A DNA stretch of 64,000 nucleotides from Hofstenia miamia (lineage: Eukaryota > Xenacoelomorpha > Acoela > Hofsteniidae): NCBI GenBank assembly GCA_900660155.1, contig CABFPE010000007.1:129758-193757 (forward strand), given 5' to 3'. Positions 45,930-58,153 of this stretch are shown here, one piece after another. The notes below the pieces were generated by a model. It searched no databases. It was not told the DNA's origin and was given only the letters and a program-made list of their open reading frames with translations. Position 1 is the stretch's first letter, and each line of letters opens with the position of its first letter. A program made the translations under genes and the position numbers.

Positions 45930-46337
45930 GACCTGCCAAAGTCAATAACGCCTTTTTCCCACACGAACTGGCAACAATACTAATAACTTATAAAACCACT
46001 ACACTTTCTTCCTATTGTAAACAATGAACTAAATGCAATTATTCGTTGACTGCGTTCACTAAAATCATCTAACCACAGCAGTAGTGGCAGCAATAAAACA
46101 TTGCTTTGATTTTTGAGTAAAAAAAGGAGCAATCGTAGAATAAATATAAAGAATACTGTCTAAGGAATCCAAATAGAACAACAATTGACGGAATAAGTGA
46201 TGCTGTTTTATCAGCTAACATGGACAATGAATTTTGATATATAAAGTCCGAAGTTTGGCTGTTTTCTTTGATGATATTTCAAGATTTAGTCATTGAAACA
46301 AGCGATTTGTCAGCATTGTGGTCATGGAGTACCAGGA

Positions 46338-46809
46338 ATATTTAACACGGAATTTATCAATTACATGAAACACTTATAAATGGAAAATTGTTACTTAACA
46401 AACTTTGAATTATAAAAATTATTTATTGAAATTTATAAATAAATGTTTATACAATGAAAAAATATAAGCAATCTACATACGTATTTGATTTATAAAGTGA
46501 AATATTCTGTATGAAACCGCGGGCTATGTGGATGGCTAGATTTTCATTAATTATTGTAAGTTATCAAGATTTATCACGTTTGTTTTTCTGTATTTTAACG
46601 TACTTCATCGTTCCGTTTTATTTTCTGCGTATTAGGCGTGCACCCTATTTTATATATTTCAAAATCAAATGCATAAAAACCTGAAAAACCTATGAGCTGC
46701 GGCTTAGATTACGAAGGCAAAATCCTAGCTTTCAAATTAATGCAATATATATATAATGACTATCTTAGACAGTCCTATATTTAGTACACATGGAAAGCAA
46801 AGATGAAAC
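46338..46809. repeat. 472-bp duplicated block, copy A (ends at N)
   Basis: Copy A runs right up to the single N at 46810 and copy B begins right after it. They look identical by eye (both start ATATTTAACACGGAATTT and end AAAGATGAAAC). This is what results when two contigs with overlapping ends are abutted instead of merged. Confidence 0.95.
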
Positions 46810-46810
46810 N

Positions 46811-47282
46811 ATATTTAACACGGAATTTATCAATTACATGAAACACTTATAAATGGAAAATTGTTACTTAACAAACTTTGAATTATAAAAATTATTTATT
46901 GAAATTTATAAATAAATGTTTATACAATGAAAAAATATAAGCAATCTACATACGTATTTGATTTATAAAGTGAAATATTCTGTATGAAACCGCGGGCTAT
47001 GTGGATGGCTAGATTTTCATTAATTATTGTAAGTTATCAAGATTTATCACGTTTGTTTTTCTGTATTTTAACGTACTTCATCGTTCCGTTTTATTTTCTG
47101 CGTATTAGGCGTGCACCCTATTTTATATATTTCAAAATCAAATGCATAAAAACCTGAAAAACCTATGAGCTGCGGCTTAGATTACGAAGGCAAAATCCTA
47201 GCTTTCAAATTAATGCAATATATATATAATGACTATCTTAGACAGTCCTATATTTAGTACACATGGAAAGCAAAGATGAAAC
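46811..47282. repeat. 472-bp duplicated block, copy B
   Basis: Exact-looking second copy of 46338-46809, immediately after the N at 46810 and continuing into unique sequence. Confidence 0.95.
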
Positions 47283-48241
47283 AAAAAGGGAAGCACGAAA
47301 TTGCCTATTGGATCTTAAATATTCAAAAAACCGTAATTCTACCAATTTTTAACTTAGATTAGCTTCATGTTATTAGCTTAAATCATTTCATGACATTCCT
47401 CATCACCCAATACTATACGTGAAGGAATATATATATATTTGTTAGCCACAATTTTCATGAAATAATTAACAATAACGAATAAGTAGCCGTTAGTAGAAGT
47501 ATAAATGAGATGGAATATATTTAAATTGTCGGCATAGTTGCCTGGTTAACCAATACTTGATAAAATAATAATTTCGTATGTACCAAAGCATAACATTTAG
47601 TAAGAGATTTATCTGGCAATAGAATTCTCCTAATATGTATCAACAACACGATTAATAAATTCAAGTTTATTGCAACTATTAATTTGATGAGTGAACTATT
47701 TAACAAGTAGTTTGAGGCTTTATAAGACTTAAAATGTGGGCTTTACACGAAGTCTAGAATTTGATAATGTCAATAGAAAACCAATGGTGTACTTCTAATT
47801 AATTAAAAAGCAGCTCAAAATTTGAGTGATGGGCAAACATTTGTATGAAAAAATTGCTTAAATTTAGAACTTCCATGATGTTTTGTAAATCATTAGCATG
47901 AAATTTGATTTAATTTTTCTCATATCATTTGAAAGGAGTTAAAAATAATGCATATAATGCTGATGTTAATGGTTGGTACTTGAAACAAATACCAAATTTC
48001 TCAAAACAAATACTGAATATCTCAAAATGGAGTTGTTACATTTTTTGACTGTGCAAATATTGCAAAACGAACTACAAAAATTCAAAACAACTGCATGAAT
48101 ATTGCAATTACATATTATGTATACAGTAGACTTGTATGGGACAAAAGAAAAGGGACACAACTTTAATTTATTAAAGATTTCACAAAGAACAAACTTTTTT
48201 TAGAAATCATTTATATTATATTATTTTTCTTATCAGAATTA

Positions 48242-48571
48242 ATGATGAGATATGAACTGCTTTTAGGTATAACATTTATTATAGTCATGAATAAATTGGA
48301 AGACATGTCAATTCAGTGGAAGGAAACCTATTTAAAGAATGGATGGTGCAGAACTGTGTACCAATGTATTCATCGGAAAAAGTATAAATGTCTTGCACAG
48401 GTTAATGAGTACATTAAGGATGAAGAACGAATAATAAAAGTATGGTTTTGCATCAATTAGTCACTTGAGTGTCATTTAGGTTGTTAATGCACATGATCAT
48501 GATGTAGCAGTAGTTAAACGTCAGGAGTATATGTCACTATTGAGTACAACTTTTAAGTCATTGTTTTAGAT
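48242..48571 (+). CDS. FLYWCH-type zinc-finger reading frame with a possible 40-nt intron
   Basis: The frame contains GWCRTVYQCIHRKKYKCLAQ followed by VNEYIKDEERIIK. A GT...AG stretch of 40 nt follows (48440-48479, GTATGG ... CATTTAG), and the frame resumes in phase as VVNAHDHDVAVVKRQEYM, ending at a TAG near 48570. The C-x7-C-x20-H-x-H pattern fits the FLYWCH DNA-binding zinc finger, found in animal chromatin proteins and in Mutator-like transposases. The start is uncertain: the ATG at 48242 may lie upstream of the true domain start. It lies about 630 bp from the LTR element. Either a host exon or a transposase remnant. Confidence 0.5.
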
Positions 48572-49204
48572 ACATTCAAATTACTTAATGTACACAAAAT
48601 ATACTTACCATTCATTCTTTAAATGAAGTTAAAGAGCATCTAGCGACTCAGCCAAAGTACAGGAATTGTCACTTCCTTATACAATAAAAGAGCTGCTTTA
48701 TTATTTAAAAGTAGACTATTTAGATACAGAACATGTTTAAACAACAATGAATAATTCGGATCTGGGATTTTCATCAGATATGTATCCGTATAAAAGTTTT
48801 GATCCTAGCTCACTACATAATTTACCAAAGACAGCATCATAGATGTAGGATAAAAATTTATATAAAGGCAAAATTTTACTCAATATTATGGTTTAAAAAG
48901 GAGCTCTTAGTGAACATATAATATTGTAGCATCTGCTGTTCAACATGTGTGAATCTATGCTAAGTTTATTGGCTATGATTTGTTGAACAACACTACTAAA
49001 TCACAATATTATTCCAAAACAAATAGTAAATTCAATTGGTTAATCATCAAATAATTTTACTTTAATCATTATGGTTACAAATTCTATGTCAATATTCATG
49101 CAGTCATTTTGAATTTTGTAGTTTGTTTTGTGATATTTAAGCAGTCAAAAAATGTACCAACCCAAAATGGATACTGAATATATAATTGTAAATTGTATGG
49201 TGAG

Positions 49205-50432
49205 TGTAGCATCATCCAAATAAACCAAAAATAAGCTGCAAACATTGAGTGAAGTGAGAATAAGATCAAAGAAATGATGATTAGAAATATTGTATTTAGA
49301 TCAATCAGATTAATTTAGATTTATTTGTATTATGCAACTAAGAAACAATATGTGTCAAAAATGAGAGATTGATTAGTATTTGTCAATAATAATACTTTTG
49401 GCAAAATCGCCTCCATTATTTTTAGCCGCCATCTTGGCTTAAATTTGAAATTGACAGGTACTTTTTTGGAATTACTATAAATATGAATTAAACATTGTAA
49501 GCAATTGATAAAGAATTTTATTCAGAATTCTTATTCTGTTTCAACTATAATGGTTTGATTATTTAATTAGATGTTGAGCTAATTGAGTGGTGTTTAGTAG
49601 TGGTCTGGATCCATCATAGAGAACAATTCAATGGTCCCTGTGCCAGACCACAAAAGTGCACATAAGTTAGGTGTAGGAGTTTTTCTCTTGATTAGAGGAC
49701 TAGTGATCACTTAATACATGTATTAAAATAATCAACTGTGAACAAACAGTTAGTTAACTGAAACCTAGGAAATATATTAATATTATTATTAATATATTAT
49801 TTTAGATCCAAATTAATGACCAATAAATGACTGATAAATGTCCATACATGTATTAATCTATAAATGTAGGTTAGGAAGCTGCTCAATATTAATGTATTTA
49901 GAAACACCAAGATATTTTAGTAATGGCTACATGCAATATTAATTTAGCAGCTAGTAACAAGTCAGGTTGTGAACAGATAAAACACTTTTACAAAATAGAG
50001 TTTAAGTTCAATTGTGTCATGTCTTGAGTATGCACTGAGTTAGGATAGGGTACACATAAGCTGTATCAATGAGCTGAGATGTGGAACTCAACAAAATGGA
50101 TCATCAGAGGATTGGTGAAACTGGATGTGGAGATCAGCTTCAGGCAGATGCCCATTATTGATCATTAGAGAAATTGCTGCACAGCTTCATCACCTAAATA
50201 GTGAACAGTCAAACCTAGTTATATTACATTAACAGAACTTTAAGCTGAAGCAGCATCTAATTAAGTAAATCCCTACAAACATAAACTAAAACTAATGTTA
50301 TACAGTAACAAGGGCTAAAACATTAATGATGCTTGGTAGGGGATGTTACATGTCAAACATGATAGGCAAGAATAAACATTTTTAAAAAGAAACATTCACT
50401 ATAACTACCCACATACTATTTACAGTGCTACA
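49205..50432 (+). repeat. 5' LTR
   Basis: Begins TGTAGCATCATCCAAATAAA and is proposed to end at TGCTACA (50426-50432), making a 7-bp TGTAGCA/TGCTACA inverted terminus and a 1,228-bp LTR. The first 700 bp or so are visibly repeated at 63268-64000. The right boundary rests only on the inverted terminus, because the matching part of the 3' LTR lies outside the window. Confidence 0.75.
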
Positions 50433-50817
50433 AGTGAAAGTAGAAGTAAGCAACAGACAGCTACATGGAAAATAAACTAGTTAATAGAGAGAAAAACCTG
50501 AAAACAAACCAAAACATTTAACAAGATTCCAGAATCATGATCAAGAAGGAAGACCACAACAAACCAAAGAGAAAATATGACAAAAGGTAAGAAAGACAGC
50601 ACAAAGAACACTGCAACCAAGACAGTAACCCTCAGAACAAAATGATCATCACCATTTTTCAGTAGTCAGAACTTAGCCTCTGACACAGAATTGCAATCCC
50701 TCAATTCACTCCTAGAGCCAAAACCCCCAGACATAATCAATATGTTAATAACTTTTTGAGGAAAACTTTGAATCCCTCCAAAATTTAACATGAGTTGATA
50801 TAAGCAAAAAATTTAAT

Positions 50818-51980
50818 TTGATGGAACAACAAAATGAAACCATATTGAGCAAAATTAGACTAAGCATGGAGAGGCAACTAGATGAACAAAACAAGTTATT
50901 TCAAAACAAGATCAAACTCCTCACCCACCAATTATCAGAGTCCAACAAAAGGTTCTTAGAACAAAACCAACAATGGCAGAAAAAAAATCAGGAACTGGAA
51001 AAAACAAATAGACAGTTAATAGAGGATATCAATCTACAAGCAGGAGATTTAGAGCAACTGAAAGACAAATTAAGATTAATACAGTTGACAGAAGAAGAGA
51101 ACAGGAGCAACATGTGAAACCATGAAATAGAATTCCATTCTTAGAAAGAGAGTGAGTTGCAAGCACCAAACATATCAGCTCACAAAGAAGTGATATATGA
51201 GGAATCTGACAAAGACTCAGATGCAGAGAAACAAAAAATTATTAATGAAATCACAAAAGCAGTGACTATACAACTGCAGGAGGAAGATACAGTGAAAAAC
51301 CACAGGAAACCCAAATACAAAAGTCCAATTTTAACACAACTGACAACTAGCAATATGATACCTTGTAAGGCAATTCTACCTATATTTAATGGAAGGGTAG
51401 ACAGTTATAATCCCACATTTGCTGATTGGCTACAAATGTTCAAATTAACAATGGCAGAGTGCAAAGAGAGCCAATAGTCAGCAGCAGCAAGACTCCCATT
51501 ATATTTAACAGGTGCAGCCTCCCAGCACTATCTGCTCTTAGATGCAGAAATGAAAAGAAATTACCAATTACTGATCAAAGATTTCATAAACTACTATGAA
51601 AATGAAAGTTTTAAAAACCAGTACTGAATCATCCTAAATGCAACAAAAATGAGAAAAACCAATGACATTTGAAATTACATGCAACAAGTTGAACAACTAC
51701 TAATGCTTAGTTCAAGAGAAAATATATATTCTATATAAAATCTGTTCTCACATATCTGTAAAGGGATGCCTGAAAGCATTAGGACACAGTTTGTGATTAA
51801 ATGCAATGAAGACAACAAGCTTGAAAGAATTATTAGAAAGGCAGTCAACATACAAGCAACCATAAAAAATAATGCACAAATATACAAAAAGGCTGCATAG
51901 CACAGAGAAGGATCAACATGGAGGAACAACCTCAAACCACACAACCCAAATAAAACCTCTAATCAGGAGCCCAGTGAGAA
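50818..51980 (+). mobile_element. Fossil gag region (coiled coil and capsid-like part)
   Basis: 50818-51114 is open and rich in Q, E, K, L and N, with heptad spacing of a coiled coil. 51157-51477 ends with ILPIFNGRVDSYNPTFADWL, resembling the start of a gypsy capsid domain (I-x-x-F-x-G...W), and capsid-like sequence continues to about 51955. It is broken. A hAT relic interrupts it before the zinc knuckle. Confidence 0.65.
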
Positions 51981-54568
51981 GAAATATATGAGGGGGTGCA
52001 TTAGCAAAATTGCTGCCCCTTCAACAGTTGCAACTAGATTCATCTCAGTCTATTTCTTTAAAACTACTACATGTACATGTATAGTGCAATCTTAATAGCC
52101 AATATAATAACTAACTAAATATGCAAAATTATATGTAAGACATATAGGAGTATGTTTGGTAATTGGTATATATTAAAACACTAAACTCTTCTTGAAAAAA
52201 GATAAAAATCTATACAATTTTAAATTCAATTAGTTTTTCATAAAATAGGTTCACTCTTGTTATCTTTGTTATAAATGCAAGTTTTCTCAAAAGGAGTACA
52301 TTGATATTGAGCTTATCAATTCATAATTTGATCAGCAAACATGGGAAAAATCAAATAATACTGTCAGTCCAGCACTATGATTAATTGCTCTGGAAAAAAT
52401 CTCTGTCAGAGCATTTTTACCATCTTTTGATTATGCAAATTTTTTCCTTTGCTTTTTTACTATCCTAATTATAAATTTTCTAATGTTGACAAAATGATAA
52501 AAAAACATCTTGCATGTAGTCTAAAATTACATTCTATATTCATTGCAAAACAATTTAAGCTTCAAAACAAAAGTTTTTTTCACACAATCACATTGAAATT
52601 AATCATTTAAAATTAAGAGCATTTAATGTTCCCCTATCCTAATTCAATGGTAAAAATGCTTCTACTAGAAGTCTATGTACATAAGCAAAACTTAGTTGAC
52701 AAATCAATATGATGTGAAAACTTCACCTACACATATAATAAACTAATGACTGTTTCTTCAATTGTAATGATAAGTTTATATTACACTATCCATTTTCAAA
52801 TTTTCTTTCAAATATTTTTCACAATATAAGAGCAAAATGTTTTCTATTCAGTCATCACTCATCATTGTTTGCAACTAATTCTTGATCATTCTGAGCTTAC
52901 TAAGAGATCATTTGTTGGAAACAACAGCCACATAAATACACATGCTTAAACAGGAAAAGTGGAAATATGTGTTTTCTATTCTGACTTTCACTAGGCTAAA
53001 TTTATGTTTGACCAATTTTTAGTGGTATATTAAAATGATAGTTGAAAGCAAAATATATTATGTCAAATACAAAGTAATGCAAAAATGAGATTAATAAAAC
53101 ATAGAAGTGGTGTACAGAAGGGAGCTTCAAAATTGATTTTGATTAGCTAAATTAAACCATTTGTGGCAAAAAAGATTAAAATAATTTAGAAATGAAGGTC
53201 TTTTTTAATTATTTTGACAAATTTCATGGGCTTAACTGTGATTTTGGTCACTTATATGATCAAAACAGAGATGTCCCCCATTAGAAAATTCTGCATACGC
53301 CCCTGAAACATAGGATACAAAAATTGAGATTGACTAGGTAATGATTGGGATTTAACACCTCGGGTTATATTGCAACTTGTTGATTTTTTATGGCATCAGA
53401 TAAAAATAAGTTAGCTAATGATATTCTCAAGGATAGAACTAGAAAGACAGATTAGTTTTTACTACCAAAATACCAACTAGAATTCATTTCTAAAAGTGAT
53501 GTTTCTTTGGTCATTAATGCATTAATGCATGTATAAGAGTATTAGTTAATATGAAAGGTAACATTATATCACCAATTTGCATTCATTATCAGACATTTAC
53601 ATGCTGCATCTGCACCACAAAATTGATGTGAAAACCTGTTTATTGGTTGAGGAAATACTATTACCGCTCAGCCCATCCCATGTTAACGATATTTTAGTTA
53701 TTTGCTCGCTGAAAATTGTTTTTATCATTATGATGAACATATTGTTTCCATGATATTTATTTGTATTGTTGTTTTTAAAATTTAGACATTTTCACAATTT
53801 TCTTTAATTGTGCTTGAATTTTTGCATTGCACTTAGAAGTAGTAAAAAACTTTGACTGCAGCAAAAAAGTCACAGCTAACAGCTGGATATGGCTAAAGGC
53901 TTAAAGGTAACTGCAAGATACATGCAAAGTTTTGTGGGCAACTGCCCTCTAAGTACAAAATTTATTTTGCACATGGCTGCTGCTGCTAACAATATTGCAT
54001 TCCCACAGAACACTAACTTAAGCATTGAAGCTAGAACTGCTTTAGTTGTAACAGTGTGCTGAAGCAAGTATTCAGTCAATGTGGTTTACATTAACAAAAT
54101 TTTGACATGTATTCATTATGTTTTTTTTTGAATTCTCTTGTTCATGCAGAGATTGCACAAATGAAATAACTTTTTAAGACTGACTAGCCAGGTTGTTTAT
54201 ACAAGTCTCTTCCTATTTTGGAGAAAGTGTTCAATACTCTGTATGACTTAAACATAAATGTATTTTGGTTATTATAAAAAAATTTGTACTGTTCTTAAAA
54301 CATCTATATTGAAAAAGGTTGAAAATATAGATTTTGTGTCACACTTGTAATGTCTGAGATTCAAGAAAACACAAATCACTTATTCAAATATATATTTCAA
54401 AAAAATGTTGAAAGAGATAAACTGCCTGTATTGTAAATTTAGAAAATGACTCAAAAATTAAATGAATGCAACATCTGTTAAATGGTCATTTTGCTGGCCC
54501 CTGAGAAAAAATATTTGGGGGGTGCATCACCCCCAGCACCCCCAGTAAGGTGGGCCTCTGCCTATAAT
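51956..54568. mobile_element. hAT-type relic inserted in the gag region
   Basis: The insert 51964-54560 (2,597 bp) begins CAGGAGCCCA and ends with the inverted CAGAGGCCCA. It is flanked by an 8-bp duplication, CCTCTAAT (51956-51963) and CCTATAAT (54561-54568), differing at one base. GGGGGTGC (51992-51999) and GCACCCCC (54536-54543) are a further inner inverted pair. No transposase frame is readable. The insertion postdates the LTR element. Confidence 0.7.
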
Positions 54569-55310
54569 GTAACAAAACCAGAAAAAATCATCAAAGTACA
54601 AATAAAAGACAGAAAGACCAGAAAGGTAAAAGAGAAAGACGTCAAGTGTTACAGTTGTGGACAGAAAAGCCACAAAAAACCTGACTGCCCAAAGCAGATA
54701 AATGTAATTGGGGACAAAGAAGCTTACTATGACAAGGAAGATGTACTGCAAACAGAAGATGAAATGGACAAAGCATTGCCAACTGATGAGGAGTTGGAAA
54801 ACTAGTTAGAGTGCCAACTCATAACAACCATGCATTGATAATGATCCTGACAAATCTTGATACAATAAATATGATAACAATAGCAATCAATGGAGTAATG
54901 ACTAAAGCAACAATCAATACTGGAGCAGCAACATCAATAATTACTGATGAATGTGTATGAAGCTAGGATTTAAACAAGAAGATTTGAACAGCTGCACAAA
55001 AGACTAATTAATGCATCAGGAGAATATATCAATATGAAAGGAATGATAAATGCAGTACAGATGAGAATCATGAACACAACATTTGAACAGTCTTTAGTGG
55101 TGGTGGACACACACAACAATCTGTTGCCATATGAAGTCATCTTAGGTGATGATTTTCTGACAAAAAATGGATGTGTCATCAACTATGCCAACAGAACTAT
55201 AAAGGTAAGCAAGGAAGAAATGGAGATTGAAGAAGAGGAAGGGAAGCAGAAAACAATCACATTTCAACTGCAGAAAGATATCCACCTACAGCCACACTGA
55301 TGGAAGATGC
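54560..55310 (+). mobile_element. Fossil zinc knuckle and protease region
   Basis: 54650-54690 encodes CYSCGQKSHKKPDCP, a C-x2-C-x4-H-x4-C zinc knuckle. Near 54910 is a TGAATSIITDE stretch and near 55130-55160 an LPYEVILGDDFL stretch, corresponding to the active-site and flap/ILG-D parts of a retroviral-type aspartic protease. The first residues of the open frame starting at 54482 belong to the hAT insert, not to gag. Confidence 0.75.
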
Positions 55311-55849
55311 ATACAATTGAAACTGAGGACACAGTAACAGCCAACATAATGCTATATGACAATAAAGGCATCAACACCAAAAGAGTATCAATGACATCTA
55401 GCATTTGCACAATTAAGCATGGAAAGGGAAGAATACTAATCCTTAATGCTATGAATCAGAATGTTAACCTAAAGAAATCTCAAGTAAGAATATATGGGAA
55501 GTACATCAAATCAAACATCATACTCATCTGGAAGGCAATTGGAGATGATGATGGAGTGAGTAATTTGCATGGTCAACTCAAGGACTTGCAAATGAAAACA
55601 GATAGTAATCCACATGGCTGAATCAAGGGCAAGTAAACAAACACCATCAAAGTTGCAAGTACTCCTAAAGGCTGACTCAAGGGCATTGGGACAAAAGCAG
55701 AAGAGGAAGACACATGCAGAACACCTGAAATAAATAATGAAGACATCACACATTTGGAAGAACAGGAGATAATGCAATTAATGAAATTGTTGGAAAAACA
55801 CAAATGTATATTCAGCTATGGAGAGATAAGCATAGGGCAGGCAGTGGGC

Positions 55850-56328
55850 GAAAAACACAGAATTGTCACAACAATGGGCAAACCAATTAAGCTACCAGTC
55901 AGAAGGGTACCTGAACAGATGAAAGATTAATACAATCACATACTGAAGGAAATAATTGACAACAAAATCATCCACCCAAGCAAGAGCCCATATGCAGCAC
56001 CAACCGTATTTGTAAAGCAGGGAGACAAGTATCACCTATGCATAGATTTTTACAAATTAAACAAGGTGACAAAAAAGGATTCATATCCTCTACCACAGAT
56101 AGAAGACATGCTCTACAAAGCCAGTAAGCATAAATATTTTACAACACTAGACCTATGCAAAGCCTTCTGGCAGGTAAAATCAAAGAGGACGATATTGAGA
56201 AGACAGCATTCATAACTCATTATTGGCTATGCAAATGGATATATATGGTGTTCAGACTGTGTAATGCACCAGCAACCTTCCAGAGGTATATTAAAAATTT
56301 TTTAAAAAATAAGACACACAAAATGGAG
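55850..56328 (+). mobile_element. Fossil reverse transcriptase, left part
   Basis: Gypsy RT motifs: KQGDKYHLCIDFYKLNKVT near 56010-56070, YPLPQIEDML near 56085-56110, FTTLDLCKAFWQ near 56135-56170, and a VFRLCNAPATFQRYI block near 56248-56290. It stops at the insertion site of the inverted solo LTR (56329). Confidence 0.8.
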
Positions 56329-57652
56329 TGTAGAATCTTGACAATCTTCCAACTAATAAAGCTTATCTTAATTTAGGAGCTGCTGTAACATTTTTCCCTC
56401 CTTGACTACTACTGTAGGTGACAGATTCCAACTTTCCATCTCTCTTCTTTCGTTATAACTTTGAGTTGCGTATTAATTAAGATAATATCTGTTCAACTAG
56501 TATTGGTAAGAAAACTAACAACTGTATTTTAGATGCAAGACAAGAGATAGATGGTACAATGTACAGGGTCAAACACCTGACCTGAAGCAAAGCACAAAGA
56601 AGAATCAAAGAATTACAATATAACAATTAATTCCAGCTGACACTTGAACATTGAGAAAAACACCAACTGCAACACCAGTGACTCTGTGCAATGAAATAGT
56701 GTGCAAAAATACGATAGTGACAGTGTGTGATAACTTATTAATTTAGTGCATTTATTGTTCTTGTTATCAATGAAGTTGTAATATAAGTGGAATTTGCAAC
56801 CAGGATGCATTAGCTTGTTATGCTTCCTTACATGTAATATCCTTACATATAAATAATTACATGTTAACCTAAAATACATGTGAACAACCAATGTGGTCAT
56901 AACAAAAAGGGAAAGTCGTTGGTAGTTTGGTCTGCTTGTAATTACACATAATGAAATCAATACAAGATAAAACAAACAAGTTCTGCAATTTCCAATGAGG
57001 GCTAACTGAAAGATCATAATGTAATAATCCAAACAATGAATGATAGGAAAGCTAATACGAATAAAAACCCCTATCCTTACACCTAACTTAAGAGCACATC
57101 GGGTAAGCACCGGCTACCAGCCACACAGCCGTTTGAATGGTGAACAAATTAATGTTGGTGCAAAGCCATTACAAAACTCCCATTAAATGAAGTCGTGGAC
57201 CACCATCTCAAATACCCTAGTGCTTGAATGTTTAGCTTTTCATGACAATTAATAAAATAACCTGACAGAAAAAGCAAAGTAAATCCAATGAATTTAAGTC
57301 ATCACCAAAATAATAAATTGCACTACTTTTATACTTGCAAATAATAAACATTCAAATAATTGACTAGTACCTGCTAATCTAAGTTGTTGACAATTTTCAA
57401 TTCTCTGATTTTCCTTCATCTGCCAATTACAAACATCAGCAATTATTAGCATTTGCAACTTTGGCCATTCACCATTTGTCAAATATACTGCCAAATTAAT
57501 TAATATGAAAAAATACTGCATTATAATTTTACAAATGAATTAACTAATCATAATCATATGTGTACAATAAATATTTATTCCAAAGTTTAGTCTTAGTTCT
57601 TTCCTCTATTTCTCTCAACTTGACCACACATGATTGGATTATGTTACAGGAG
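56325..57652 (-). mobile_element. Inverted solo LTR of a related family, inserted in RT
   Basis: The insert 56329-57648 (1,320 bp) is flanked by the 4-bp duplication GGAG (56325-56328 and 57649-57652). On the minus strand it starts TGTAACATAATCCAA, close to the host LTR start TGTAGCATCATCCAA, and ends TTCTACA. A TAAGTTAGGTGTA block is shared with the host LTR in the expected order. It has no coding part, so it is a solo LTR left by recombination, in opposite orientation to the element it interrupts. Confidence 0.8.
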
Positions 57653-58119
57653 GAAGGGGTTGACGCCTATATAGATGACATCATAGTAACTAGTGATACA
57701 ATCCAAGAACATCTGGAAAAACTAGAGAGAATGTTAACAAATTTGGAAAACACATGATTTTGAATTAATGGGAATAAATGCAACATTTTCAGAGATAAAT
57801 AGTATTTCTTGGAAGAACCATAGAGAAAAGGTAGGATATGCATGAAGGATAACACCAGAGAAATGATTGACAAATAGAAAAGCCAAACAACAAGAAAGAT
57901 ATACAGAGGATAATGGGATTCTTCAATTACTATGGGACTTTCATTCTGAACATAGCTGGCAAGACAGCAAAGATGACCAGATTAATGAGAAAATCAGTAC
58001 CATTTGTATGGACATGGCAGGAGCAGGAGGAGCTAGACAGGATAAAAAAAGAACTAGCAAAATTGCCATCACTAAACACGCCTAATTACAATGAAATGTT
58101 TATACTGGACTGCAATGCC
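57653..58119 (+). mobile_element. Fossil RT / RNase H segment before the N join
   Basis: Contains VDAYIDDIIVTSDTIQEHLE (the Y-x-D-D box context) and, after a decayed part, GFFNYYGTFILNIAGKTAK and the start of an RNase H region (MFILDCNA). It ends at the N at 58120. The same protein order recurs to the right of the N at 58236-58730 with several percent divergence. Confidence 0.75.
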
Positions 58120-58120
58120 N

Positions 58121-58147
<27 letters not shown>
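58121..58147. repeat. (AT)n tract at the assembly join
   Basis: An (AT)n run of about 27 bp follows the N at 58120 and leads directly into the RT text GGCATTTAGACTGTGTAATG. The corresponding site in the left copy (about 56240-56255) has only a short ATATATATGG, so the tract is either an expansion of that site or a join artefact. Confidence 0.7.

Positions 58148-58153
<6 letters not shown>

Larger units (their letters stand above)
44935..48240. other. Spacer with a duplicated block and one candidate ORF
   Basis: Mostly AT-rich sequence without recognisable genes. It holds the 472-bp assembly-type duplication (46338-47282) and an uncharacterised minus-strand frame at 45729-45929. Confidence 0.5.
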
